Assembly (NCBI RefSeq): GCF_964340395.1
Contig: NC_135549.1
Location: 35,857,339 to 35,921,338, forward strand
From: Glandiceps talaboti
Taxonomy: Eukaryota; Hemichordata; Enteropneusta; Spengelidae
Direction of reading: 5' to 3'
Length of the DNA: 64,000 bases
The position numbers and the translations under genes were made by a program. Shown in pieces: positions 1-12,114 of the stretch; the stretch's first letter is position 1, and every line of letters begins with the position of its first letter. The notes under the pieces were generated by a model, which did not search any database, was not told the DNA's origin, and saw only the letters and a program-made list of their open reading frames with translations.

Positions 1-149
1 GTAAGCCGTCTTAAGATATAGCCTAATTGCAGAAAATCATTAATTATGCACATGATTCATTTACTCTGTAACTGACTTTATAGGACAAATGTACTTTGTT
101 ATGTTTAACAAATATACTAAATTTTATTGAAATTATGTCAGCCTCCAAA

Positions 150-695
150 TTTTTAATTTGACTATGATTTTTAGTGCCCTCATTAGAATTCAAAGTTATT
201 ACTCCAAGGACTATTTTGATTGTTGCTCACGTTTTTGAGCACATCTGAACTGAGATTCAGTAGTGCTATAGATATTCTTAAGGGGGTGTAAAATAAGATT
301 TGTTCATGACATGATGATTCCATCAGTGATATGCAAATTAGGGCTAAAATGTGTATTTTTGATTCAAAATCTATAATTCCAAAACTACTTTGCTGATTGG
401 GCTTAAATTTACTGGGAATGCATCTAGGGATGTATGGACAAAGCAATATTATGCATACAATGAGTTATATGCAAATTAGGTGTAAGAATGTTCATTTTTG
501 GTCAAATTTTTTTATCTCAAAAAGTACTTGGTCAATGAAATGTTTCTGAAAGTGTTATTCTGCAGATTTTCTTCAAAACATTTTGACAAATTTGGCCCTA
601 GCAACCATGACCACGCCCTTAGCAACAACCAAATGGCAGTATATTTTGGTTAAATAACAACATCATCTGGTAGGCAAGTGAGTAAACATTCAAAA
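150..695 (-). repeat. Dispersed repeat family A, copy 1
   Basis: Read on the minus strand, this block matches 32,884-33,420 almost throughout. Shared stretches include a segment reading CCATTTGGTTGTTGCTAAGG, the run CAAGTACTTTTTGAGAT and the series of 'cacctaatttgcat' phrases. A shorter third copy lies at 31,985-32,345. There is no open frame of note, so it is probably a non-coding transposon or SINE-like repeat. The class is not recognised. Confidence 0.6.
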
Positions 696-900
696 AAATG
701 TTAGGAATGTAATAGGTCCTGAGATTCTTTCTCGTCAACAAGTTATTCTTGGTTGTACAGAATTTTCAAGAATAGCAAATTTTTACTACTCCTTGGAAAT
801 CAATTTCTTTACAATTGCAAGTCAAGCTACAGAAGACTATTTCGAATATTAAACGTTTTTGCTGTAATGTGAAATATGCTCATAACGTCGAAAAACAAAT

Positions 901-904
901 AGCC

Positions 905-937
<33 letters not shown>

Positions 938-966
938 CACACACACACACACATACACACACACAG
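901..966. repeat. (CAGA)n/(CA)n microsatellite
   Basis: A run of CAGA tetramers passes into CA dinucleotides and back to CAGA. The reverse type (CTGT) occurs at 1,269-1,292 and on a much larger scale at 44,241-44,330. Confidence 0.9.
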
Positions 967-2039
967 ACAGACATCACCATTTCAATACCTTCGCTTACGG
1001 GAAGTAAAAACTATGACTATTTCGTCTGCAATTCAACAGTACTTTATTATTCGTCACCAAAGCAGTACAGCCATGTCGTGCACAGATGGATAACATCAAG
1101 GCCCCAGAATATAACCATGAACACTAGATATAGTTGTAAAACAGACAACACTAGATATTGTTACTAACTACAAACAACAACAAACGACTGGGAGATGCCG
1201 AGTTGGCACCAACAGCAAGGGTGCCTGTTTTATTAGCTCCCCGTATGGGAAGTAATGTGGCGGTGTTGCCTGTCTGTCTGTCTGTGTGTCTGTGCAGAAA
1301 TTTTGTTCCACTGATATCTCAAAAAGTATGTTCTGTAATTTTCTATATGGCATTGTCAGGCTGTAACTGAACACTGATTAGTTTTTGGTGGAAGTGATTT
1401 GCACAATTAATGAAAACTTGCATAATCAATAAACAAAGATATAAAAGAACTAAAAGATATTAACTTGTGTCAAGTTAATGAACTAATTTGCCTACTTAAT
1501 GAATGTCTGTCATTCATGTTATGCATCCAGAATGGCTTTGTCAAATTTGATGGAACTTGACACAGATATTGATCATACAGAGATATGCAGTTTAGCTAAA
1601 TGTGGTAACAAGTACAATCCAGGTATGTCATAGAATTAGTCCGCGTAAAATCCCGGTGATGGCAGTCCCAGACGCAATCCCAATGCAAGATCAGTGTGTT
1701 CATCTATGCCAACCCATTAACATACTAACGACTTCAGGTTAGGGTTAATATATAGAAAGCTATCGAAGTAGTGGAATGGGTTAGGGTTACCATATTAGTG
1801 AATCCAGCTTAGGGTTAATTAGGGCACCAAGGTCAAAAATTTGAAAAAAAATTGCCCGGCTTGAAGTACAAAAATTGACATCATGTTTGGTTAGAATAAT
1901 ATCTGGGCCTTCAGAAAACTGTTGTTGCCCCTCTGGATTCTCTTGCGCAAACTCACAGGAGAAGGTTTTCATGGTAACATTGACAATATTTGGAAGGATG
2001 CTAAAACATTAAAACGTCACCTCTCGCGACCCAGAAATG
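967..2039. other. No supported gene
   Basis: AT-rich sequence with a short CTGT run near 1,270-1,290. Short open frames here have no recognisable domains, start context or splice signals. Confidence 0.6.
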
Positions 2040-2900
2040 ATATAATCATGATTATATTTTAGGGGACAGAGAACTCAATGATCCACATAACCTTTTCGAT
2101 TCAAGGTCAGGGTCATAGTCAAAATTCAAGGTCAACTTAATTTGTTGCACTTTTATCGAAACATTCATTTAAATGTTTCTGTATACTCCAATCAGATATG
2201 ACTGGTAAAGCTGTAAGTCGGTCAGAAAATGGCCAAACATACAATCTTTCAGAAAAACGTGAAAAAAGTATATATGAAGTTGTTTTGTTGGAAAAAGCTG
2301 TTACCAAGACAACTGCTGTCAATATCCCCAACTGTACCAAAGTGTTAATATACTAACCTGAAACTGCTATTGACATGATGTAAGTGTGTGTATTTAGGGT
2401 TTTGGGGAAAAGGTAATTCACTGATTACAAGGTCCAAGGTCAAGGTCATTGTCAAAATTCAAGGTCATCTTCATTTTTTGTGTAATTATTAAAATACCGT
2501 CGGAATCTTTTTCATAGCTAACATCAGACATGATCATTACAGACGAAAATTGCTCAGAAAATAGCAAATTATACAGTCTTTCAGGAAAAATACAACAAGG
2601 GCATATACTGAGCTGTTTTTATTACAAACTTCTGTTACTAAGGCAACTGGTATCAAGATCACCAAAATATGAAGGTACTGAATATCGCAGCATACCGAAG
2701 TGCTACAGATATGATGCAAGGGCAACTCACTTATCCCATGATCTTTTCGATCCAAGTTCAAGGTCATAGTCTATTTACAAGGTCACCTCAATTTTTCACT
2801 TTTATCGAAACTCCCACACAGGTTTTTTGCTATGAACTACTGAAGACATCAGATAGCAAATCGATAGCAAATTATATAGTCTGTCATAAATTTTGTAGCA
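2040..2900 (+). repeat. Three diverged ~330-bp tandem units with AAGGTCA half-sites
   Basis: Three consecutive related units start near 2,040, 2,380 and 2,700. Each carries 'ttttcgatccaaggtcaaggtcat'-type sequence, then 'tttttcacttttatcgaaac' and 'gcaaattatacagtcttt'-type phrases. AAGGTCA occurs at least twice per unit (about 2,104 and 2,127; 2,436 and 2,460; 2,759 and 2,780), often as TCAAGGTCA, the monomer site of NR5A/ERR-type nuclear receptors. The half-sites may be passive passengers of the repeat. Confidence 0.55.
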
Positions 2901-3109
2901 AAAGCATATTCAGGGTCAGCTTACTATGGGGTAAGGGAATTGCCTAGAAAGAGGTTCTGAAAAAGAATGATGCCTATACAACCTAGTACTATAAAGATAG
3001 CTACTCCTACTTTATTGACATCTAACAAAAACCTACAGATCACACAGAAATGAAGATTTTCCTACATTCCATACATATTGGCTAGAATTTGATATTGACC
3101 TTAGTAGTA

Positions 3110-4455
3110 TATAAAATGGCGGTACTGAGATCTTCTCCATTTTGACTTTTAACATCTTCAGCTGTCAGAAATCTTCTCTGTTCATCAAAATTAACCTGTT
3201 CTCCCTGTGATATCTTTTTTCAACTTTTGTTCAGCGGTGCTCTCTCTTAATTAATGTTTTCCTTTCGTCTTCTAGTTCTTCTTTCAAGTTCACAGCTGTT
3301 ATCTTCATACTTATTTTTCTTGCTGCATTAGCCAAAGAGATTCTGGTGAAGTAAGTTCATCTCCTGTCGTTTCAAGAACTTGTTCAATGTCTATAAGTCG
3401 AACTTCTGTTCTCTTAATATCACACAATCATGCTTCTACTTTATTTTCCATCTTTTCCAGCTCAATTCCACGCCTCTTAAGTAACTTTTCAAATCATGCA
3501 TGAAGTCGGTTTGATTGTTCGTTGATACCCCCAGTTTCTTTTTGAATTCAGCATCCTGTCTCTCTAATTCGTTTTCTTTCTGTCAAATTTTCTTTCCATG
3601 CATCTAGCAGAGGCTTCCTTTTCAATTTTTTCTTCCCGATTTTCCAATTCTTCTTATTTCTTCATAATCAAATGCTGTTCTTTGTCCAAATAATCTGTTT
3701 GCATGTTCTTTTAAGCGCCCTTTGATGATGCTAAAAGCGGTTCTTTTTTTTGCAAAGAACATTTTCTTTTAGCGCGATCACGTTTTCCTTTTCTATCATG
3801 ATAATTATGCCATTGTCATCTTGAAAAACTACTCTTTTGACGAAATTTCTTGTTGCAGACTCTTTTCGTTCCTCCTACTCCTTCATCAAGTATTTCTATT
3901 TCATTATTTGTGTTGACTGCCGTCAAGTATTTAATTTCTTTTCTCATGATCTTCGAGTTTCTCTTCTACTCCGTCTTGTTTGTCATAAACTCCCCTCTGT
4001 TTCTGTTCAATTTCTGTCTTCCATTTGTGCAATTCTTAATTTTTTTCACGATTCCCTGTTGAAATGATAAACAGAAATTAATCATACATACATACAATTA
4101 TGGGTTGTCTTTTGATCAGCGATACTTTACTCTATGTATAGACATAGTACAATCAACGCTCCACAACTTTGGAGAATAAAATCAGCGAAAGTATTGAAAA
4201 TATATACCTTTGGCTATCTTATTCGACAAGAAAAGAATTCCTATCTTACCTTGAGTACATGTTGTTAACATTGACAAAGAAGCTTGTTTTGAGAAAATAA
4301 TTTTCAAGGTAATATAAGTGGATATATACAACACATAAGTTTGCTATCACTGCTAAAATAGCCAACATTTCCCACGTTCTATATACACTGACATCCTTCG
4401 ATTCGTTGCTCTCGAACTTCGTGTTTTTGTCTGCCAGAATTGTGAGGAGGGACAT
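3110..4455 (-). pseudogene. Decayed transmembrane/coiled-coil gene, two exons visible
   Basis: Exon 1 (4,455 to 4,250) starts with ATG and encodes 68 codons plus two bases. It has one hydrophobic segment at about residues 30-51 (MLAILAVIANLCVVYIHLYY) and ends exactly at an AG|GTAAG donor. A 194-bp intron would end at a CAACAG acceptor (4,056). Exon 2 then reads as charged coiled coil, for example ELHKWKTEIEQKQRGVYDKQ and EELENREEKIEKEA. The coding potential jumps between frames and meets many stops down to about 3,110. The splice joins the wrong phase, so the copy looks broken. Seen: donor, acceptor, membrane segment, Lys/Glu-rich frames. Inferred: a single-pass membrane protein with a cytoplasmic or extracellular coiled coil. 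The family is not recognised. Confidence 0.4.
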
Positions 4456-6322
4456 AGCTTTATCCGTCTAGGGACAAGAGGGATTTCTTCGTTAAAATGC
4501 GAATTCATTGCTTCCCGTGAATTATCAATTCAACTAATTGCTAAGTTATCGTTAACAAATATTTGTGAATTGTGTGGGTATTTTTGTCTGAAGCTATCGG
4601 GTTTATTCTGTCAACGTGAACTTTCTTTTCTCTATTCCAGTGTACGGTAACTCCACGGCAGTTTTATTATCGCTATGTTATACTCTATCTAAACTTGCCA
4701 GTAACATTTATTGTTGTTGAGAAAATGTCGTCCCATTTTATATCCGTCGACTTAAATCGCCTGTTCATATTTTGTATTTGATAAAATGGGACGTAATTTC
4801 ATTTAAGAATAACGTACTGTATTCATGTAAATTATTTGAAATTGATCCGGTGGTGTTTTTTGAAAGTCAATTCATGTTTGCTTTTTGTATTGAAATGTTT
4901 TGTATCAACTGTTTATTTATGTTGACGAGTGAGATTACACTCTCATATTCAGAGTAGGCTATTGTAATTTATTATAACATTTGTTTTAACCGCAATTAGT
5001 GCCCATGGTGTCGGTGACCTGCCCCGTCTCCTAAGTCTGTGTAGCTTACACAGATATATACTAATGTATGAACACAGACATACAGTATACATATGATCAT
5101 GATATGCGGTAGCATTCATTTTCGCTGCCGCTAGGTGGCGATGTGATAACAATTGCTGGCGGTTCAAATAGATGCGCAACTTTGGTGATTTTCAATCTTA
5201 GATCGCTCAATGCAAAACAAATACTAGACATATCAACATTACTCAAAGAAAACCAGACTATACTAAAGAGTGAATTTTCCCTTAGTTGATAAACGTGAAT
5301 TATCAATCAAGGCGTTAAATTGTGCACTCAGTCGCGAAATAAATAGCGACATTATTATTATATTATAACGTATAACTCTTTTAAACGGTCGTTATCTGCG
5401 TTTTTAGATCTTTCCTCAGTATATTACAATGTAAATGGTACTTACAGTATTATATATACTACCAAGGAAACTTAACCATCTCTTGGTATTCATAACGCAA
5501 GCCCAATATTTGATGCATAAACAATTAGATGACATATTATCAATTTAGCATTACCTATAATAGAATGTTGAAGAAATCCCCTGTATACATTATCTTAAAT
5601 TATGTAGAACGCCCTCAAATGTGTGCACTGAAACTAACATAATATATACAATAGTTTATTGTATATTTTGTAAATCATTCTGGGATTAAAAGAAAACATA
5701 GAATATAGACTATAACTGATTTTAAACGGGAGGAAAATAATGCAATTGCTGAAATACAACTAAAAATGTTTTCTTGTATCCCGGATTGTAAAAACTGCGA
5801 TGTTAACATAGAGATATGGAAAATCGCAGTTACGGTTATGTCTGAACTATTTATGGAACACATTTTTACATTATATTCTGGGATTATTACTTGCGTCAGC
5901 TTTTTTGTAAAAAAAATAAATAAGCTTACTAAATTATATTGATGACGTGTTGAGTCAATGGATACGGGATGGAAACTTATATATAAGCTAGACGACAACA
6001 AACAAGTCTGAAGCCGTGTTCAGTAATCAATAATGTAAAAACTGTTTGTGTTTGGATAAGTGATCTGTTATTTTTGTCTTTTGCATGTGGGTACTTTATA
6101 AGCGTTTGGTTAGGAGAACAATGGAAGACAGTTTGGCCAGTTCCATTGTTAATAAGTCGACAAAAATATAGCATTGGGTGGGCAGATGAAAAATTAGGAT
6201 TAAAATGTTTTGCAATTGAGAGGAGGGGCTTTCATTTAGAAAAGTATCATGTTATCAAAATCAAAACAAAGAAAATACAAACAAAAACAAAAAAACATTA
6301 AAATAAAACCAACCCCCCCCCC

Positions 6323-6357
<35 letters not shown>

Positions 6358-7659
6358 GAGTATTTCTTTACCCTGGGAGTAGTTTTTATTTCATGTAGTA
6401 TTTTTTGTAAAATATAGGACTAGTTTTTTTATCATGTGAGTCGTTCTTATTCCATGGGACGATTTTTTTTTTAATTTGATATTTTTTTTCCCATGGAGTA
6501 GTTTTTATTTCATGGGAATAATTATTTTACAAGGGCAGTATAAATAAAAATAGAAATACAACTGGTATAAACCAAAATGCTCCTTTAGGTTGCAATTGGT
6601 TTTGCTAAATTAAAACTGAATTTAGCAAATTATTACATATTAATATGGTAGTTATCCAAGCTAAAATTTGTGCACATCACTAAAACGAGTATTGCTAGCA
6701 GAAAAGTTTGATTCAATATTTGTCAATTGAAATTTTGAACACAAATATTATGGTTATATTTCTATGTCAAGCAGAGATTACAATGTTTAGAAAAGGGAAT
6801 AGAATTTGTCCAGCAAAAGCATTTTTAGTCCCCCAAAGTGTGTGACTATTACAATGGGCTTCCATCTGTCCGTAATATGTCATTTCTCAGACTTGTAATA
6901 TCCGATTTCTTTCAAAACTGGCACAAAGGTGACATGTCATATGGAAAATATGCATGTCGTTCTTTTTTTCGACATATGCAAATGTAATTGGCGGCCATAT
7001 TTGTAATCAAAAATCAATATTTACTGCATAATTAATTCAACTAACTAGCTTTCTTTTGAAACCTGACCTTGAGCAATTACAAATATTACCATTCATGAAT
7101 ACATAGCTGGGGCAACTCCCATGTACCATATGGGGAGGGTCTGCTGGAAAGTCTGTATGTCATAAGGTATGACATAGGGTATATACTTTTCTGGGCCGGA
7201 GGATTTTGGAAAACCTTACCCATCTAGACTGGTAGATTTTATTTTAATTGTAGCTCAAAATGACTATATAATTTTCAAAATAATTCTTACAATTGCTAAA
7301 AGTAAGATTTCATTTCTCAAAAAAATAATTCTTTTGATCAGTTTTTAGGTATTAAACCTAAGTTTTTAGGGTGTGTATTATGACAACAGTTTGGGTTTTG
7401 GGGGTTTCAACATAACCTCCCTATGTCATTTCACAAAGAGTTGCCCACCTCATCCCGGGATACATGGTCATGTGAACAAAATTAATGAAAGTGGTTTATT
7501 TTGCCAATACTAGTTCAAAGAAGCACACTTAACATAAATTTTCTTTGCCGGCCCTTCTATTAAATTCTATCTTAATAATAATAATAATAATTATTATAAT
7601 AATAATTAAATAATAAGTATATAGTAATAATAATTTTTATAATAATCAAGTTTATTTCA
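4456..7659. other. No supported gene; homopolymer runs and weak repeats
   Basis: Mostly unique AT-rich DNA. A poly-C run followed by a long poly-A run lies at about 6,312-6,354. The stretch 6,361-6,540 contains several degenerate units reading like 'catgggagtagtttttatttcatg'. An AAT/ATA-rich simple repeat lies near 7,573-7,650. Open frames here are short and have no recognised motifs. Confidence 0.6.
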
Positions 7660-8235
7660 ATACTAACCACCCTACCTGGGGTAGTTTTGTATGCTGAGTT
7701 CAAAATAGGGGGTCATTTTATGAACATCTGTTGCCATGGTAACCAAAACCACCATAATATGTTAACCATTTTTTCCAAAATTTGACATAAAACATTGAAA
7801 AAAAAGATAATACAGTGAAAAAATGCCCTTGTATTAGACATGTATGAGTTAGTGCTACCTGATGTAACATAAATTGTATAAAATTGGATAGCTGTTTCCA
7901 TGGAAACGTATGGTAGACGTGAAAATTATGTTTTCATTATATACACATACATCTCACAAACAACATTCTAAATCTGATAAATATCTTCTTATTTGCACAT
8001 TGACCCTACTACCAAGGGTACTTTGTTATGCTGAGTTCAAAAAAGCGGTCATTTAATAACATCGGTTGCCATGGTAACCAAAATAACCATATAATGTGAA
8101 TTTTTGACAAATTAGACATAAAACACTTTAAACATTTCAAATTTAGGAAAAAAACATCATTGCTGTTGGAATGTATGAGTTGGTGATATCTGTTGTAACA
8201 AGGTTTCATGATTTTTGAAATTATCTGTATCAAAC
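7660..8235. repeat. Diverged tandem pair (~335 bp) carrying X-box palindromes
   Basis: Two units, 7,660-7,930 and 7,999-8,235, share order and wording: 'ccctac..ggggta.tttgttatgctgagttcaaaa', then the palindrome GTTGCCATGGTAACC, then 'gacataaaacatt' and 'gtatgagtt.gtg'. The palindrome at 7,730-7,744 and 8,065-8,079 is a near-perfect RFX-type X-box (GTTNCC..GGNAAC). A related palindrome, GTTTCCATGGAAAC, lies at 7,893-7,906. Regulatory function is inferred only from motif match. Confidence 0.5.
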
Positions 8236-9317
8236 CTATGCAATTCTAAAAGTAAAACTCTAAAAATCACCAGAATAAATTGTAAATTTACTAAATACCT
8301 AAATACCAGCAGTCCTTAAGAATTCGAACTACACAACTTGGTTCAGTCTTTCATCACAAAATCTCCAAATGTGTACACATACATTTGAGTACAAGTTGAC
8401 ATACGCGACTCCATACTGTATATCGTTTGTTTATGGATAGAAATTCAAAATCCGACAGTTTCAAAGATCGTCTGCTGCTCCAGCTGACACTGTAGTTTAG
8501 TATTGTGAACCTCGATGTGTGTACATGCGTATGTACGTATTTCTGGGTCCCAAATTCAGACGATAACAGACACCGATATCATTCATGTCATCGGGGACAA
8601 GTGACATCACGGTATCATTCATTGTTACAGGAATACTTATAAATTATCCATAAATTCTCGATCATAAAATCTTGCGAAGTGTCGAGTGTGAGAAATGGCG
8701 TCCGCTACTAATACTACTGTGTGTGCACGAGGTGAATGACGTCACTAGAATTGAAAACAATGTAGCAAAGTGCGTTACATTGTCGTATGTGTGCATATGC
8801 GGTACCGCGGTACACACATCACATACAATATTACAAGTGAGATAGACAACGATAGAAACAAACTCACCAGCTTACAAATGTATTGTTTACATGACTTTGC
8901 CGACGATGAGGAATAATCATCATTAATTTACATTAAACTTAGTTGCTAAAATTATGGATGTGTTAAAACAACAAGGGACATTGCATATATTTTTTCCGAC
9001 ATTTCATAGGCGAATGTTAATATGCAGTGTTTTTTCGGAGTGTCTGTTGAGGTGTGGGATATTTATGACATCAATTTGAGGAGTATTTCTATGAATAATA
9101 AGTACTGGTTACCTTTGATAAACGGTTGCCTAATAAAGTACACTGAATCCACTGAACTTTAATGATGTCTATATCGCGAGCAAACGTGAAACTGAGATGA
9201 TGTGGGGGGAACGGTTATTTACGTATACTTTCTAGGGAATTGCATAACATACATGTATATCCATGGCCGATACATGTATTTGACCTAAAACCTGTTGTTC
9301 TGTATCTCTTTGTAACG
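8236..9317. other. Non-coding; possible promoter-like stretch around 8,450-8,850
   Basis: Richer in CpG than its surroundings between about 8,450 and 8,850. An ATG in good context at 8,694 opens a 38-base frame (MASATNTTVCAR) that ends at GAG|GTGAAT, a possible splice donor at 8,732. This could be a short first coding exon on the plus strand, but nothing independent supports it. Confidence 0.2.
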
Positions 9318-9322
9318 TCGTT

Positions 9323-9355
<33 letters not shown>

Positions 9356-9362
9356 CTTGTTG
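9318..9362. repeat. (GTT)n microsatellite
   Basis: An uninterrupted GTT run with one variant unit near its end. Confidence 0.9.
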
Positions 9363-9482
9363 TAAAGATTCAGTTTGCTTCATCGTACATTACAGTATAG
9401 CAAGTATAGTATAGTATATGACAAGTTGAGAACTACACGACACGTCTGTTTACATGTAATACAGGCTTCAACATGTGCCTTA

Positions 9483-9824
9483 TGCAGGAGTCAATGTCAC
9501 CCCCCCCCCCCCCACCTCGGGGCATAGTGGGGGATTTGGAAATTAGTCTTATAAAATTTGTCAAATTCCCCACTCCTTGGGGCATAACATTCTGGAAAAT
9601 CACCACCTAAAAGAAGTAATACTCCCAACATTTCCCCCACCCATTCACAAATTCTGACTGACACACAACCACTCTTTTACGTCCGTGAAAATGACTAGGG
9701 GGTGAATATGAGGCAATTGCCCCACCCCCTCGGGCATTGTTTCATGGCAAACACGGTCTAATCCCCCACATTTGTCTCGAATCGCCCGAGGTGGGGTCCC
9801 TCGGGCATTACATTGACTCGTGCA
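9483..9824. mobile_element. 342-bp MITE, PIF/Harbinger-like (TTA target duplication)
   Basis: The ends are inverted repeats: TGCAGGAGTCAATGTCA on the left and the complement of TGCACGAGTCAATGTAA on the right. TTA immediately flanks both ends (9,480-9,482 and 9,825-9,827). Three-base TWA duplications are the hallmark of PIF/Harbinger elements. The inverted similarity continues inward (cacctcggggca against the complement of cgcccgaggtg). It has no coding capacity and is therefore non-autonomous. Confidence 0.6.
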
Positions 9825-10370
9825 TTAGTAGGAGTACGTTGCGTTAGACTGGTTAGTACCTTGCCTTTACCACGTTTCCAACCCGAATTAGCAATTACGA
9901 TTTTATGTGCATTTCACCTGTTTCTATTTCAATCGTGCACAATGAACCAAGAAACACAACACTCTAAAAAATATACACACTATACTTGCCAATGGTCATC
10001 ACAATAAACTTTACCGATTCAACGAACGTTTTGAAGGCCAGCAGTAAATGTAACTGGTTCCCTGACCAATTAAGTAGTTCCCCGCTTGTGGCTCATGATC
10101 AAAGTGAAATCGAAAATTGTGTTTGAACTGATATAAAGGCAAGTCAGCTTCATGATGATAGCAGACTACCGAGAGTTGATTGCTTTTATTTTGATACATA
10201 ATTATAACATGTATCATTGTCGAAATCAACATAAAAAGACACAACGCTGTACTGATGTTGCAATTCAGTGTTGCCATATTGTTGTGTCTACCTGGATCAT
10301 GGCAAACACAGGTTCATATAACATATATGGTCACAACACAGTACAGTCAACATGGTCAATACGTCAAAAT

Positions 10371-10485
10371 CAAAATGATAAATAGCTCAAACAAAAATAA
10401 GACATTCCTAGCCATAGTTCTCTTCAGCATGTTCAAATTTTATTTTACAAGACAAAAATAGTCATAGACGATACACCATGCCACA
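10371..10485. repeat. 115-bp repeat D, copy 1
   Basis: Nearly identical (one mismatch noticed) to 11,208-11,322, in the same orientation and 837 bp away. The core 'agttctcttcagcatgttca' recurs in a more diverged copy at about 44,966-45,000. The repeat class is unknown. Confidence 0.7.
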
Positions 10486-10543
10486 TGTACAGTGAGTCTT
10501 CAGTACACGCACGGGACGGGAAGTTTTTTGAAAGACAACGAAA

Positions 10544-10600
10544 ATGCTTCGTGTCACTCTGTGGATGGTAATGAACGCAATCAAGAGAAAATCAAATAAC
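10544..10600 (+). CDS. Possible first coding exon (19 codons, donor GTGAGTA)
   Basis: An ATG after 'caacgaaa' opens MLRVTLWMVMNAIKRKSNN and stops exactly at AAC|GTGAGTAC, a strong donor. The peptide has basic and hydrophobic residues like a mitochondrial or signal-anchor leader. There is no downstream exon that I can pair with it. This may be chance; it is recorded because start, frame and donor coincide. Confidence 0.2.
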
Positions 10601-11207
10601 GTGAGTACATAGTTTTCAAGGTGGCTGGTTATCAGACAAAACTAAAAAGCCCAAAGTGTAAAATAAGATATCTAGAAAATATTTGACGATTGCGCGGCAA
10701 TCACGAGCGAAAGTGTTCTAGGTGAATTTAACCCTTGACCTATTTTCATAAGGACGTCGAAGGAAACGAGGTCAGTGTGACATCTCAAGCATGATCAACA
10801 ACGTTTGCATGAGTGAGTAAAACTAAATGTTGTCTAAACTTTAGTGGAAGAGAAATTCTGTTGATCAGACACAGACTATTTTCAAATTCTTACAACATCT
10901 TGACGATAAGAAGCAAATGTGACACTGACAGACAGGCTAGTCCGTCCGTACACCATACAGGAGGCACAAACATACCACATGTGCATCTGGTTGACTGCGA
11001 TTGATTGTGATCACGTAATATTTAGCACTAACTTTATGCTGTTGCTTCCAAATATTATTGAACTGCAATCTTTCTAAACAAGTCATGGAAATTGCCAGAA
11101 ACCTGATTATTTTATGACTGAATATGTTACGATCATAAATTCCCTTACTTTCAGTTAAATTTTCTGATGGGAAGCATTTAGTGTGAAATCTGATGAGCGA
11201 CATTGAT

Positions 11208-11322
11208 CAAAATGATAAATAGCTAAAACAAAAATAAGACATTCCTAGCCATAGTTCTCTTCAGCATGTTCAAATTTTATTTTACAAGACAAAAATAGTC
11301 ATAGACGATACACCATGCCACA
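11208..11322. repeat. 115-bp repeat D, copy 2
   Basis: Direct repeat of 10,371-10,485. The 837-bp spacing is compatible with a tandem duplication or with two insertions of a short element. Confidence 0.7.
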
Positions 11323-12067
11323 GTGACGTAATTCGTAAACAAATCTAACGTTGGTAACTTTTATTTTTGTAAATGGTCCTTAAATATCAAGTACACCTGT
11401 CTTCATAGCAAACAGAAATCTGAGGCCAAATTTTGCCACGAATGGATACATCATTTGACTCCACAATATAATAAGCACGGCAATAGCTCAAAAACCTGGC
11501 TCAAATTTTATAACACTCGCACAGCTCAGAGCGCCTGCAGGGTGTCGGAAAAAATCGATTATCTTTTCAGTAAACTTTGCAACACTGTATTATCAAAATT
11601 TTGTACCTGTCAATGTACTGCTGCATACAATGTAGTAGAAATACTACTACTAAACACTTCATGGAATATTTGTAACAGTATGTTGTGAAAGTCTACGATG
11701 ATTTGAAAACAGCAGTGGTTTCGGAATAATATTACAAATATTGTGAGACGCATTGCAAATATTGTTTTCAGGGAATGTCATCAGCAACTTTATAAATCAT
11801 TACAGAACAATGTATTTGTCTGAACCTTGCTCGGTCGTGATGCGAGCTGTTCAGACAAATATCGGGGGGGGGGGGGGCGGCCTCCTCTCACACAGTTAGG
11901 GGTTGGCCGATGGTTGAGGGCGCCCCGTCACGGCGTACCTTACAGACTAAGCTAATATATGCTCAAACGGATGCATTTTATTGACAATAGGACCAAAAGG
12001 CACCATTCCTCTAAATTGTCTCTCACACAATGCATTATTATTATATACTTTTTAAACCCCTTCACTT

Positions 12068-12114
<47 letters not shown>

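Noticed and set aside
815-1093. 92-codon frame rich in Thr, Asp, Arg, Gln and His
   Set aside because: It is mostly a translation of the CAGA/CA microsatellite.
8694-8731. First exon joining in phase to 13,514
   Set aside because: The phase matches, but with a one-in-three chance, and the acceptor before 13,514 lacks a pyrimidine tract.
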